Shown here piece after piece: positions 1-7,253 of a DNA stretch of 64,000 nucleotides; the first letter of the stretch is position 1, and the number at the start of each line of letters is the position of its first letter. The notes under the pieces are model-generated. The model was not told the DNA's origin. It ran no database searches and saw only the letters and a list, made by a program, of their open reading frames with translations. The DNA is from Pseudoclavibacter triregionum (GTDB lineage: Bacteria; Actinomycetota; Actinomycetes; Actinomycetales; Microbacteriaceae), in NCBI GenBank assembly GCA_910822395.1, contig OU365335.1:434001-498000 (forward strand), read 5' to 3'. Both the position numbers and the translations under genes were made by a program.

Positions 1-480
1 GCGGCGCTCGAGCTCGGCGAGCTGGCGGAAGAGCTCGGCCCACTCGTGCGGCATGGCGCCGTTGCGGCCGAGGCCCGTGTCGACCTTGACGTGGACGCCC
101 ACGACCGCGGCGTGCCGGCCGCGGCGAGGGTCCTCGGCGGCCTCGGCGAGGAGGGCGAGCTGGCCCATCGAGGAGACGGCGAGGTCGAGCTCGGCGGCGA
201 AGGCCGAGAACCAGGTCGTGCCCGGCGAGTGGATCCACGCGAGGATCGGCGTCTCGAGGCCGCCCGCGCGCAGGGCGACGCCCTCGGCCGCGTCCGCGAC
301 GCCGAGCCAGCTCGCGCCGGCCTCGACGGCGGCGCGCGCGACGGGCAGCATGCCGTGGCCGTAGGCGTCCGCCTTCACGACGGCGAGGAGCGGGGTCCGG
401 ACGGCGTCGGCGACGGCGCGGATGTTGGTGCGGATCGCGTCGAGGTCGACGCTCGCCGAGGGGAGGCGCTCGGGGGACAT
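1..480 (-). CDS. alr: Alanine racemase, N-terminal 160 residues (cut by window edge)
   Basis: PLP enzyme that interconverts L- and D-alanine for peptidoglycan. Translating the minus strand from ATG at 480 gives an N-terminus with the PLP-lysine motif VVKADAYGHG (Lys36), as in the TIM-barrel domain of alanine racemases, followed by typical barrel segments such as WIHSPGTT. The frame is open to position 1, so the C-terminal half, including the second catalytic Tyr, lies outside the window. A GAGGAG ribosome site sits about 10 nt before the ATG. It follows acpS in the same direction. The 85-bp gap contains two copies of CCAGGCTA, giving possible TAGCCT -10 boxes. The identification is secure. 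Confidence 0.95.
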   Translation of the reverse strand, partial: MSPERLPSASVDLDAIRTNIRAVADAVRTPLLAVVKADAYGHGMLPVARAAVEAGASWLGVADAAEGVALRAGGLETPILAWIHSPGTTWFSAFAAELDLAVSSMGQLALLAEAAEDPRRGRHAAVVGVHVKVDTGLGRNGAMPHEWAELFRQLAELERR

Positions 481-565
481 GCGGGGATGGCTCCTCGGTC
501 GGATGGGTCGGATCAGGGGGTCCGATGCCGGGCGTGCCGCGGCGCGACCAGGCTACGCCGCCAGG

Positions 566-1033
566 CTATGCCGCCGAGGTCGGCGGCGGCCCGGAGGCGG
601 CGCCCCCGCTCGGCGGCGCGGCGCGTTCCGCGACGACGAAGGCGATCGCGACCGGCCCATCGTGGGTCATCGAGAGGTGGAGCGCGCAGATGCCGCGGCG
701 CTCGAGCTCCCGGGCGAGCCGCGGGCCGCGCGCGAAGGCGGGCTCGCCGCCGTCGCGCCGGACGACCTCGAGGTCGAGCAGCGAGATGCCGCCGAGGCCG
801 CCGATCGCCTTCATGGCCGCCTCGCGCGCGGCCCAGCGGGCGGCGAGCGAGCGCGGCGGCAGCTCCCGCTCCCCCGGCGCGAAGACGCGCTCGAGGAAGC
901 GGGGCGAGCGCTCGATCGCGCCCTCGAGGCGCGTGACGTCGACGACGTCGACTCCGATGCCGGCGATGGCGCCGGAGGCGGCCGGGAGGCCGGGCACCCC
1001 GGGCATCCCGGCCGGCCCCGACGCGAGCGTCAT
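566..1033 (-). CDS. acpS: Holo-[acyl-carrier-protein] synthase
   Basis: Transfers 4'-phosphopantetheine from CoA to apo-ACP for fatty acid synthesis. The protein has 155 residues. The core starts at GIGVDVVDV (metal ligand Asp29) and has the second signature WAAREAAMKAIG (Glu71, Lys75), both diagnostic of AcpS-type PPTases. The first ~22 residues are a Gly/Pro/Ala-rich extension, so ATG at codon 10 may be the real start. It begins 10 bp after the glmS stop, so it is probably cotranscribed with glmS. It ends in a low-complexity Pro/Ala/Ser tail. Confidence 0.93.
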   Translation of the reverse strand: MTLASGPAGMPGVPGLPAASGAIAGIGVDVVDVTRLEGAIERSPRFLERVFAPGERELPPRSLAARWAAREAAMKAIGGLGGISLLDLEVVRRDGGEPAFARGPRLARELERRGICALHLSMTHDGPVAIAFVVAERAAPPSGGAASGPPPTSAA

Positions 1034-1043
1034 GCGACGACCG

Positions 1044-2894
1044 CTACTCGACCGTGACCGACTTCGCGAGGTTGCGCGGCTGGTCGACGTCGAGGCCCTT
1101 CGCGGTCGAGAGCTCGAGGGCGAAGACCTGCAGCGGCACGACCGCGAGGAGCGGCTCGAAGTACGGGCTCGTCGGCGGCACGCCGATGACCTCGTCCGCG
1201 AACGGCAGCACGGCCGCGTCGCCGGCCTCGCAGACCGCGAGCACGCGGGCGCCGCGGGCGCGGATCTCCTGGATGTTCGAGACGACCTTCGGGTGGAGCG
1301 TGTCGTCGTGGCGCGGGCTCGGCACGAGCACGAACACCGGCTGGCCCGGCTCGATGAGCGCGATCGGGCCGTGCTTGAGCTCGCCCGCGGCGAAGCCTTC
1401 GGCGTGGATGTACGCGATCTCCTTGAGCTTGAGCGCGCCCTCGAGCGCGATCGGGTAGCCCACGTTGCGGCCGAGGTAGAGGACGGACCGGGTGTCGGCC
1501 ATCCACATCGCGAGCTCCTTGATGCGCGGGCGCACCTCGAGGACCGTCCGGATCTTCTCCGGGACGGTGACGAGCTCCTCGAGCAGCTCCCGCTCGAGCT
1601 CGGCGTCGAGCGTGCCGCGGACGTGGCCCGCGTGGATGCCGAGGAGGTACAGCGCCGTGATCTGGGCGAGGAACGCCTTCGTCGAGGCGACGGCGACCTC
1701 GGGGCCGGCGTGCGTGTAGATGACGGCGTCCGACTCGCGCGGGATCGTCGCGCCCTGCGTGTTGCAGATCGAGAGCGTCTTCGCGCCGCGCTCGCGGGCG
1801 TAGCGGACGGCCATCAGCGTGTCCATCGTCTCGCCCGACTGCGAGATCGAGACGACGAGGGTGCGCTCGTCGAGCACGGGGTTGCGGTAGCGGAACTCGT
1901 GCGCGAGCTCGATCGAGACGGGGAAGCGGGCCCAGGCCTCGAGGCCGTAGGCGCCGGCCATGCCGGCGTAGGAGGCCGTGCCGCAGGCGATGACGACGAC
2001 GCGGTCGATCTCGCGGAAGTAGGCCTCGCCGAGCTGGTCGAGCTCGGGAAGCGAGACGTGGCCGTCGACGATGCGGCCGCGGAGCGTGTTCTCGACGGCG
2101 ATCGGGTCCTCGTCGATCTCCTTCGCCATGAAGCTCGACCAGCCGCCCTTCTCGGCGGCGGAGGCGTCCCAGTCGACCTGGAACTCCTCGGCCTGGGCGG
2201 GCTGGCCGTCGAAGTCGGTGATCTCGATCGAGTCGGGGCGGACGGCGACGATCTGCTCCTGGCCGACCGCGAGCGCGCGGCTCGTGTGCTCGACGAAGGC
2301 GGCGACGTCGGAGCCGAGGAAGTTCTCGCCCTCGCCGAGGCCGATGACGAGCGGCGAGTTGAGGCGGGAGCCGACGACGAGGCCGGGCTCCTCCGCGTGG
2401 ATGGCGAGGAGGGTGAACGCGCCCTCGAGGCGGCGGACGACGTTGCGGAAGGCCTGCTCGAGGCTGCCGGTCTTCGCGCGCTCGATGCCGATGAGCGCGG
2501 CGGCGACCTCGGTGTCGGTCTCGGAGGTGAACTCGAAGCCGGCGGCGACGGCCTCCTCGCGGAGGGTCGCGAAGTTCTCGATGATGCCGTTGTGGATGAC
2601 CGCGAGCTTGCCGCCGTCGGCGAGGTGCGGGTGCGCGTTCGCGTCGGTCGGGCCGCCGTGCGTCGCCCAGCGGGTGTGGCCGATGCCGGTCGAGCCGTCG
2701 CGCATGGGGTGGGCGGCGAGGTCCTCGACGAGGACCTTGAGCTTGCCGGCCTTCTTGCGCACCTCGAGGACGCCGTCCTCGTCGATGACGGCGATGCCCG
2801 CGGAGTCATAGCCGCGATACTCGAGGCGGCGGAGCCCGCCGATGAGGATGTCCTGCGAGGGACGAGGGCCGACGTATCCGACGATTCCACACAT
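1044..2894 (-). CDS. glmS: Glutamine--fructose-6-phosphate aminotransferase (isomerizing)
   Basis: Makes glucosamine-6-phosphate from fructose-6-phosphate and glutamine, the first committed step to UDP-GlcNAc. The 616-residue protein starts MCGIVGYVG, so Cys2 is exposed as the N-terminal nucleophile after Met removal. The glutaminase domain covers about residues 1-240. Two SIS domains follow, with SISQSGET and VASTKAF sugar-phosphate motifs, and the C-terminus LAKSVTVE is canonical. It probably leads a glmS-acpS(-alr) transcript. GlmM, acting one step later, is also in the window (8553-9932). No glmS ribozyme is visible upstream; the leader appears to be absent. Confidence 0.97.
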   Translation of the reverse strand: MCGIVGYVGPRPSQDILIGGLRRLEYRGYDSAGIAVIDEDGVLEVRKKAGKLKVLVEDLAAHPMRDGSTGIGHTRWATHGGPTDANAHPHLADGGKLAVIHNGIIENFATLREEAVAAGFEFTSETDTEVAAALIGIERAKTGSLEQAFRNVVRRLEGAFTLLAIHAEEPGLVVGSRLNSPLVIGLGEGENFLGSDVAAFVEHTSRALAVGQEQIVAVRPDSIEITDFDGQPAQAEEFQVDWDASAAEKGGWSSFMAKEIDEDPIAVENTLRGRIVDGHVSLPELDQLGEAYFREIDRVVVIACGTASYAGMAGAYGLEAWARFPVSIELAHEFRYRNPVLDERTLVVSISQSGETMDTLMAVRYARERGAKTLSICNTQGATIPRESDAVIYTHAGPEVAVASTKAFLAQITALYLLGIHAGHVRGTLDAELERELLEELVTVPEKIRTVLEVRPRIKELAMWMADTRSVLYLGRNVGYPIALEGALKLKEIAYIHAEGFAAGELKHGPIALIEPGQPVFVLVPSPRHDDTLHPKVVSNIQEIRARGARVLAVCEAGDAAVLPFADEVIGVPPTSPYFEPLLAVVPLQVFALELSTAKGLDVDQPRNLAKSVTVE

Positions 2895-2901
2895 GCGGCT
2901 C

Positions 2902-2907
2902 AGCGTA
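2902..2907 (-). promoter_or_regulatory. -10 box of a probably leaderless glmS promoter
   Basis: On the minus strand TACGCT lies 7 nt before the glmS ATG, so transcription would start at or next to the start codon. This layout is common in actinobacteria. No good Shine-Dalgarno site is present and no clear -35 box is visible. Confidence 0.5.
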
Positions 2908-2953
2908 GACGACGCGGTGCGGCTCGGACGCGCGGCGCGGTGGGGGCTCGCGA

Positions 2954-3747
2954 ATCCCGAGGCTCCGGATCTCGCGCCGGCTGATCGCGCGAGTCGATGG
3001 CCCCGAGCCGATGGTCCCTGCCGATCGCCCGAGCCCGTCGCGCGGCGAGGACATCAGCCCGCAGGCGGTCGAGGCTCGCGCGCCACGCCGTCTACGGTGA
3101 ACGCATGATCTACGGTGAACGCATGAGCACGCCCGAGCGCACCGCGGCTGCCGACGCAGGCGAGCCGGCCCCGCCGAGACGCGGCGGGCGCGAGGCCCTC
3201 GCGCGCCCGACCCGCTGGACGGCGATCGCCGCCGGCGCCGCGCTCCTCCTCCCCGCCGGCATCTCGCTCCTCGGCGCCTCGGTGCCGGGCGGGCTCGACT
3301 TCGGGCTCGTGCTCTGGTGGCTCGGCGGCCTCATCGCCGGGGCCCTCCTGCTCCTCGTCGTGCTCGCGCTCGCGATCGCGCGCCGGCGCATGGCCTGGTC
3401 GCTCCTCGCGCTGCCCCTCGCCTTCGCCGGGGCGGTGTGGCTCGCCTCGACGCCCCTCCCCCGGGCGCTCCACTGGCCGGTCATCCGGGGCGCGCTCGCG
3501 GCGGCCGACGCTTCAGGCGAGTGCCCCGCCCTCGCGGGCCTCGTGCCCGTCGCCGAGTGCATCGAGCTCCCCGACGGGCAGCGCGCCTACGACTTCGACG
3601 GCGACGTCGGCGGCGGCTTCATCGGCGGCCAGGTCGCCATCGCGCACCTCGACGACCCAACCGCCTACTCGCCCGACGCCGCCGCGGAAGGCAGATGGGC
3701 GATCGACGAGGAGCTCGGCGACGGCTGGTACCTCATCTCGCTCGCCT
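2954..3747 (+). repeat. Direct repeat, copy 1 (duplicated gene plus upstream DNA)
   Basis: This segment of about 0.8 kb recurs at 4655-5415 with an offset of 1701 bp. The copies differ by a handful of substitutions, small in-frame indels near the 3' end, and an extra 18-bp tandem repeat in copy 1. Copy 1 ends and copy 2 begins exactly where the intervening IS5-type DNA begins and ends. Confidence 0.9.
3091..3126 (+). repeat. 18-bp tandem duplication covering -10 box and start codon
   Basis: Two perfect copies of TCTACGGTGAACGCATGA lie at 3091-3108 and 3109-3126. Each contains a TACGGT -10-like box followed 6 nt later by ATG. The second gene copy (around 4792) has only one unit, so the duplication is specific to copy 1. 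Confidence 0.9.
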
Positions 3748-3749
3748 AG
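3123..3749 (+). CDS. Small membrane protein of unknown function, copy 1
   Basis: I do not recognise a family. The 208-residue protein has a charged Pro/Arg-rich N-terminus, then three hydrophobic segments (about residues 34-53, 60-85 and 90-108), and a C-terminal soluble part with the motif GECPALAGL and acidic [11 protein letters not shown] stretches, probably extracytoplasmic. The start was set at 3123, matching the only ATG of the second copy. ATG 3105, six codons earlier in frame, is an alternative created by the tandem duplication. The gene is probably leaderless. Its last codons differ from copy 2 (LA-stop instead of LAW-stop) because the IS element begins there and supplies the TAG. 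Confidence 0.7.
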   Translation: MSTPERTAAADAGEPAPPRRGGREALARPTRWTAIAAGAALLLPAGISLLGASVPGGLDFGLVLWWLGGLIAGALLLLVVLALAIARRRMAWSLLALPLAFAGAVWLASTPLPRALHWPVIRGALAAADASGECPALAGLVPVAECIELPDGQRAYDFDGDVGGGFIGGQVAIAHLDDPTAYSPDAAAEGRWAIDEELGDGWYLISLA

Positions 3750-3758
3750 GCCGTGTTG

Positions 3759-4358
3759 CTAGATCCATTGCAAGGCGGCGGAGAGGCAGATCCCTGCCGC
3801 GTATGACCGGGCAGTCTTGTCGTAGCGGGAAGCGAGTCCTCGCCACTGCTTCACGAAGTTGAAGCACCGCTCGACGACGTTGCGGCCCTTGTAGCGCTCC
3901 CGCTGGTCATCGCCGAAGTCGATCGGACGGCCCGGCCGCTCGCGGCGGTGCGCGATCTGGTCGCCCCGTTCGGGGATCGTGGCCTTGACGCCGCGCTCGC
4001 GCAGCCAGGCCCGGTTCTTCTTCGACGGGTAGCCCTTGTCCGCGAGCACCCGGTCCGGTCTCGTGCGCACAGGCCCTCGGCCGGGGACGTGGATCTCGTC
4101 GAGTACGCAGGTGAACATGCTCGTGTCTGCGACCTGCCCGCCAGTGAGGACGAACGCCAGCGCCCGGGCCTTCCCGTCGCAGACGAGATGGATCTTCGTC
4201 GTCAAACCACCCCGTGACCGGCCGATCGCGTGGTCAGGAGGCTCCGGCCCGGACTTCTTGTAGTTCGACGGATCCCCCTGTGACCCGGGGCAAGGTCGCG
4301 CCATGCTGATGGACACGCGCGATCGAGGAATCCACCGACACGACCCAGTCGATCTCAC
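3759..4358 (-). CDS. IS5-family transposase, second frame (orfB, catalytic C-terminal part)
   Basis: The frame is open from 4358, but the meaningful product begins after a -1 frameshift from orfA near 4285-4300. Conserved IS427-type blocks are visible: HAIGRSRGGLTTKIH, VLADKGYPSKKNR with the second catalytic Asp, and the Glu-containing ERCFNFVKQWRGLASRYDK near the end. It runs to an intact C-terminus. A CCCCGGG-rich stretch at the overlap is a plausible slippage site. The split is normal for this IS group, so the element may still be active. Confidence 0.85.
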   Translation of the reverse strand: MRSTGSCRWIPRSRVSISMARPCPGSQGDPSNYKKSGPEPPDHAIGRSRGGLTTKIHLVCDGKARALAFVLTGGQVADTSMFTCVLDEIHVPGRGPVRTRPDRVLADKGYPSKKNRAWLRERGVKATIPERGDQIAHRRERPGRPIDFGDDQRERYKGRNVVERCFNFVKQWRGLASRYDKTARSYAAGICLSAALQWI

Positions 4359-4623
4359 CCTGAAGCGACGCCCGATTCTGCACGTGGGTGAGCAGGTCCT
4401 CCCAGACGCCGTCGCTCGCCCACCGGCGGAAGTTCTTGTAGATCGTGTTCCAGCTCCCGAACCGATCGGGCAGGTCTCGCCACGCCGATCCCGTGCGGAA
4501 CCGCCACGCGGTCGCCTCGACCACTGTGCGCCGATCCACCGGAGGACGGCCCCGTGTCCTCACCGGCGGGAACACGTCCCGGATCAGCTCCCAGACCTCG
4601 TCCGTGATGACATCTCGCGACAC
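4234..4623 (-). CDS. IS5-family transposase, first frame (orfA)
   Basis: 129 residues. It has the typical DUF4096-like start (ITDEVWELIRDVFPP), the helix-turn-helix region with WRFRTGSAWRDLPDRFGSWNTIYK, and the first catalytic Asp in VVSVDSSIARVHQHGA. After that residue the reading continues in the other frame (orfB, 3759-4358). It overlaps orfB by 125 bp, as expected for programmed frameshifting. Confidence 0.85.
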   Translation of the reverse strand: MSRDVITDEVWELIRDVFPPVRTRGRPPVDRRTVVEATAWRFRTGSAWRDLPDRFGSWNTIYKNFRRWASDGVWEDLLTHVQNRASLQGEIDWVVSVDSSIARVHQHGATLPRVTGGSVELQEVRAGAS

Positions 4624-4654
4624 GACTCAAGGATCACCCGAAGGCCCCGAACCC

Positions 4655-5415
4655 ATCCCGAGGCTCCGGATCTCGCGCCGGCTGATCGCGCGAGTCGATG
4701 GCCCCGAGCCGATGGTCCCTGCCGATCGCCCGAGCCCGTCGCGCGGCGAGGACATCAGCCCGCAGGCGGTCGAGGCTCGCGCGCCACGCCGTCTACGGTG
4801 AGCGCATGAGCACGCCCGAGCGCACCGCGGCTGCCGACGCAGGCGAGCCGGCCCCGCCGAGACGCGGCGGGCGCGAGGCCCTCGCGCGCCCGACCCGCTG
4901 GACGGCGATCGCCGCCGGCGCCGCGCTCCTCCTCCCCGCCGGCATCTCGCTCCTCGGCGCCTCGGTGCCGGGCGGCCTCGACTTCGGGCTCGTGCTCTGG
5001 TGGCTCGGCGGCCTCATCGCCGGGGCCCTCCTGCTCCTCGTCGTGCTCGCGCTCGCGATCGCGCGCCGGCGCATGGCCTGGTCGCTCCTCGCGCTGCCCC
5101 TCGCCTTCGCCGGGGCGGTGTGGCTCGCCTCGACGCCCCTCCCCCAGGCGCTCCACTGGCCGGTCATCCGGGGCGCGCTCGCGGCGGCCGACGCTTCAGG
5201 CGAGTGCCCCGCCCTCGCGGGCCTCGCGCCCGTCACCGAGTGCATCGAGCTCCCCGACGGGCAGCGCGCCTACGATTTCGGCGGCGGCTTCCTCGGCCAG
5301 CTCGCCATCGCGCACCTCGACGACCCAACCGCCTACTCGCCCGACGCTGCCGCGGAAGGCAGATGGGCGATCGACGAGGAGCTCGGCGACGGCTGGTACC
5401 TCATCTCGCTCGCCT
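4655..5415 (+). repeat. Direct repeat, copy 2
   Basis: Second copy of the 2954-3747 segment. It starts at ATCCCGAGG right after the IS and stays alignable to CTCGCCT in the last codons of the gene. It retains the ancestral-looking end of the coding region (GGTAG), which is continuous with the coaA upstream region. Confidence 0.9.
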
Positions 5416-5420
5416 GGTAG
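4806..5420 (+). CDS. Small membrane protein of unknown function, copy 2
   Basis: 204 residues, nearly identical to the protein at 3123-3749. It has the same three hydrophobic segments and C-terminal soluble part, but lacks a few residues around YDFGGGFLG and ends LAW. The ATG lies 6 nt after a TACGGT box (4794-4799), so it is probably leaderless. I infer this is the original 3' end, because copy 1 is interrupted by the IS at exactly this point. Confidence 0.7.
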   Translation: MSTPERTAAADAGEPAPPRRGGREALARPTRWTAIAAGAALLLPAGISLLGASVPGGLDFGLVLWWLGGLIAGALLLLVVLALAIARRRMAWSLLALPLAFAGAVWLASTPLPQALHWPVIRGALAAADASGECPALAGLAPVTECIELPDGQRAYDFGGGFLGQLAIAHLDDPTAYSPDAAAEGRWAIDEELGDGWYLISLAW

Positions 5421-5489
5421 GGATCGGGCCTGGTCTCGCTCAGGCCCGGCTGCGGCCGGAGCGCCTGCGACGGCGCCGGCGTCGGCGCC

Positions 5490-5513
5490 GGTGCCGGTGC
5501 CGGTGCCGGTGCC
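5490..5513 (+). repeat. GGTGCC hexanucleotide tandem repeat (4 units)
   Basis: Four perfect GGTGCC units between the membrane protein gene and coaA, embedded in GCC/GGC-rich DNA. No coding role is evident. Confidence 0.8.
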
Positions 5514-5571
5514 GCCCGACGCTGCCCCCGCGGGCGCGCGGCGTCTCCCGCGGCGGCGGCCCCGCACGGCA

Positions 5572-5610
5572 CAGGCCCACGCGGCGCGGCCACGGCGCCG
5601 CGTGGGCCTG
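5572..5610 (+). terminator. Strong hairpin upstream of coaA
   Basis: Perfect 16-bp inverted repeat (CAGGCCCACGCGGCGC and its complement) with a 7-nt loop. It has no T-run, as is common for high-GC actinobacterial terminators. It probably ends transcription from the membrane protein gene before the coaA promoter at 5631. Confidence 0.6.
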
Positions 5611-5630
5611 CGCGCCGACCCGGCCCGGGC

Positions 5631-5636
5631 TAGGCT
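5631..5636 (+). promoter_or_regulatory. -10 box of coaA promoter (near-leaderless)
   Basis: TAGGCT lies 8 nt before the coaA ATG, so the transcript would have almost no leader. No Shine-Dalgarno sequence and no clear -35 box are seen. Confidence 0.45.
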
Positions 5637-5644
5637 TGCTGCCT

Positions 5645-6601
5645 ATGTCGCAACGCGAGCGCGGGGAGGCGGCGTCGATGCCGTCGACGCCGTTCGTCGA
5701 GATCGAGCGCGCCGAATGGGCCGCGCTCGCGCCGTCGACCCCGCTCACCCTCGACGAGCACGACGTCGTGCGCCTGCGCTCCCTCGGCGACCCGATCGAC
5801 CTCGACGAGGTGCGCGAGGTGTACGTGCCGCTGAGCCGGCTCCTCAACCTCCACGTCGCGAACGCGCGCACGCTCCACCGCGCGACGAGCTCCTTCCTCG
5901 GCGAGCGGGCCGCGCCGACGCCCTTCATCATCGGCGTCGCGGGCTCGGTCGCGGTCGGCAAGTCGACGGTCTCGCGCCTCCTGCGGGAGCTCCTGCGCCG
6001 CTGGGAGGACACGCCCCGCGTCGAGCTCATCACGACCGACGGCTTCCTCTGGCCGAACGCGGAGCTCGAGCGCCGCGGCATCATGCACCGCAAGGGCTTC
6101 CCCGAGTCGTACGACCGCCGCTCGCTCCTGCGCTTCCTCACGGCCGTGAAGAGCGGGGCGAGCGAGGTGCGGGCGCCGTTCTACTCGCACCTCACCTACG
6201 ACATCGTCCCGGACGCCGAGATCGTCGTGCACCACCCGGACGTGCTCATCGTCGAGGGCCTCAACGTGCTCCAGCAGCCGGCGCCCGGGCGGTCCCTCGC
6301 CGTGTCGGATCTCTTCGACTACTCGATCTACGTCGACGCGCGCACGCAGGACATCGCGCGCTGGTACGAGGAGCGCTTCCTCTCGCTCCACCGCGGCGCG
6401 TTCACGAACCCGAACTCGTACTTCCGCAAGTACGCGGAGCTCTCGGCCGAGGAGGCGACCCAGCAGGGCCGCCGCATCTGGGCCTCGATCAACGAGCCGA
6501 ACCTCGAGGAGAACATCCGGCCGACCCGCTCGCGGGCGCGGCTCATCCTCCGCAAGGGCCCGGACCACGCGGTCTCGAAGATCCTCCTGCGGAAGATCTA
6601 G
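5645..6601 (+). CDS. coaA: Type I pantothenate kinase
   Basis: Phosphorylates pantothenate, the first and regulated step of CoA synthesis. The 318-residue length is normal for the bacterial type I enzyme. The P-loop [12 protein letters not shown] lies at about residues 97-108. Downstream are [41 protein letters not shown] and the C-terminal [14 protein letters not shown], all hallmark CoaA blocks. ATG 5645 was chosen because the family homology starts soon after it and a -10 box sits just upstream. The same frame is open much further upstream, but that part only reads through the membrane gene in another frame. Confidence 0.96.
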   Translation: MSQRERGEAASMPSTPFVEIERAEWAALAPSTPLTLDEHDVVRLRSLGDPIDLDEVREVYVPLSRLLNLHVANARTLHRATSSFLGERAAPTPFIIGVAGSVAVGKSTVSRLLRELLRRWEDTPRVELITTDGFLWPNAELERRGIMHRKGFPESYDRRSLLRFLTAVKSGASEVRAPFYSHLTYDIVPDAEIVVHHPDVLIVEGLNVLQQPAPGRSLAVSDLFDYSIYVDARTQDIARWYEERFLSLHRGAFTNPNSYFRKYAELSAEEATQQGRRIWASINEPNLEENIRPTRSRARLILRKGPDHAVSKILLRKI

Positions 6602-6626
6602 CGCGGCCGGGCCCTCGGCGGCGGTG

Positions 6627-7253
6627 TCAGGAGGCGGAGTCGCCCTCGATTCCGGCGCGCTCGGCGCCGATCGTCGTGTCGTCGCCGTGGCCGGTCTTCA
6701 CGACCGTCTCGTCGGGGAGCGCCATGAGGCTCGCGCGGATCGACTCGAGGATCGTCGCGTGGTCGCTGAAGCTGCGCCCCGTCGCGCCCGGACCGCCGTT
6801 GAAGAGCGTGTCGCCCGTGAAGACGGTCCCGAGCTCCTCGGCGTAGAGGCAGCACGAGCCCGGCGAGTGGCCGGGCGTGTGGAGGACGCGCAGCGTCGTG
6901 CCGGCGACCTCGAGCACCTGGCCGTCCGCGAGCTCGCCGTCGGGCTTCCGCTCGTGGGTGAGCGCCCACACCGGCGCGTCGTCGGGGTGGAGGAGCACGG
7001 GCGCGCCGAGCCGGTCGGCGAGCTCGAACACGACGCGGACGTGGTCGTCGTGGGCGTGCGTGCAGACGATGGCCGTGACGCGGCGATCCCCCACCGCCTC
7101 GGCGATGGCCTCCGCGTCGTGCGGGGCGTCGATGACGATCGCCTCGCGGTCGTCGCCGACGATCCAGACGTTGTCGTCGACGTGGAAGGTCTCGCCGTCA
7201 AGGCTGAAGGTGCCGCTCGTCACGGCGTGGTCGATGCGGGCGTTCGCGGTCAT
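6627..7253 (-). CDS. Metallo-beta-lactamase-fold hydrolase (putative S-formylmycothiol hydrolase)
   Basis: 208 residues. The metal-binding motif HAHDDH lies at residues 66-71, followed by HTPGHSPGS and [12 protein letters not shown], as in glyoxalase II-like thioesterases. Its ATG overlaps the stop of the mycothiol dehydrogenase gene (ATGA), so the two are translationally coupled. In mycobacteria an MBL protein sits beside mscR and is proposed to hydrolyse S-formylmycothiol to formate and mycothiol. By that analogy I infer the second step of formaldehyde detoxification here. Substrate specificity is not shown by sequence alone. Confidence 0.85.
   Translation of the reverse strand: MTANARIDHAVTSGTFSLDGETFHVDDNVWIVGDDREAIVIDAPHDAEAIAEAVGDRRVTAIVCTHAHDDHVRVVFELADRLGAPVLLHPDDAPVWALTHERKPDGELADGQVLEVAGTTLRVLHTPGHSPGSCCLYAEELGTVFTGDTLFNGGPGATGRSFSDHATILESIRASLMALPDETVVKTGHGDDTTIGAERAGIEGDSAS

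Larger units (their letters stand above)
3748..4654 (-). mobile_element. IS5-family (IS427-group-like) insertion sequence
   Basis: A 907-bp segment absent from both gene copies that flank it. It encodes a two-frame DDE transposase. The ends carry an imperfect inverted repeat: GGCC...GATCC near 3749 and its counterpart near 4646. I could not fix the exact termini or a target duplication. The element lies precisely between the two members of a tandem gene duplication, with no other DNA at either junction. Confidence 0.85.

Noticed and set aside
525-2984. Plus-strand frame of 819 codons across acpS and glmS
   Set aside because: Antisense to two clear genes, with Arg/Ala/Asp-rich low-complexity translation and no motif.
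3759-4623. IS5 transposase considered as a frameshifted pseudogene
   Set aside because: The two overlapping frames with intact motifs on both sides match the normal programmed -1 frameshift layout of IS427-type elements, so inactivation is not indicated.
5490-5513. GGTGCC repeats as a CRISPR or regulatory array
   Set aside because: A simple hexanucleotide repeat without spacers. No CRISPR array or cas gene is seen anywhere in the window.
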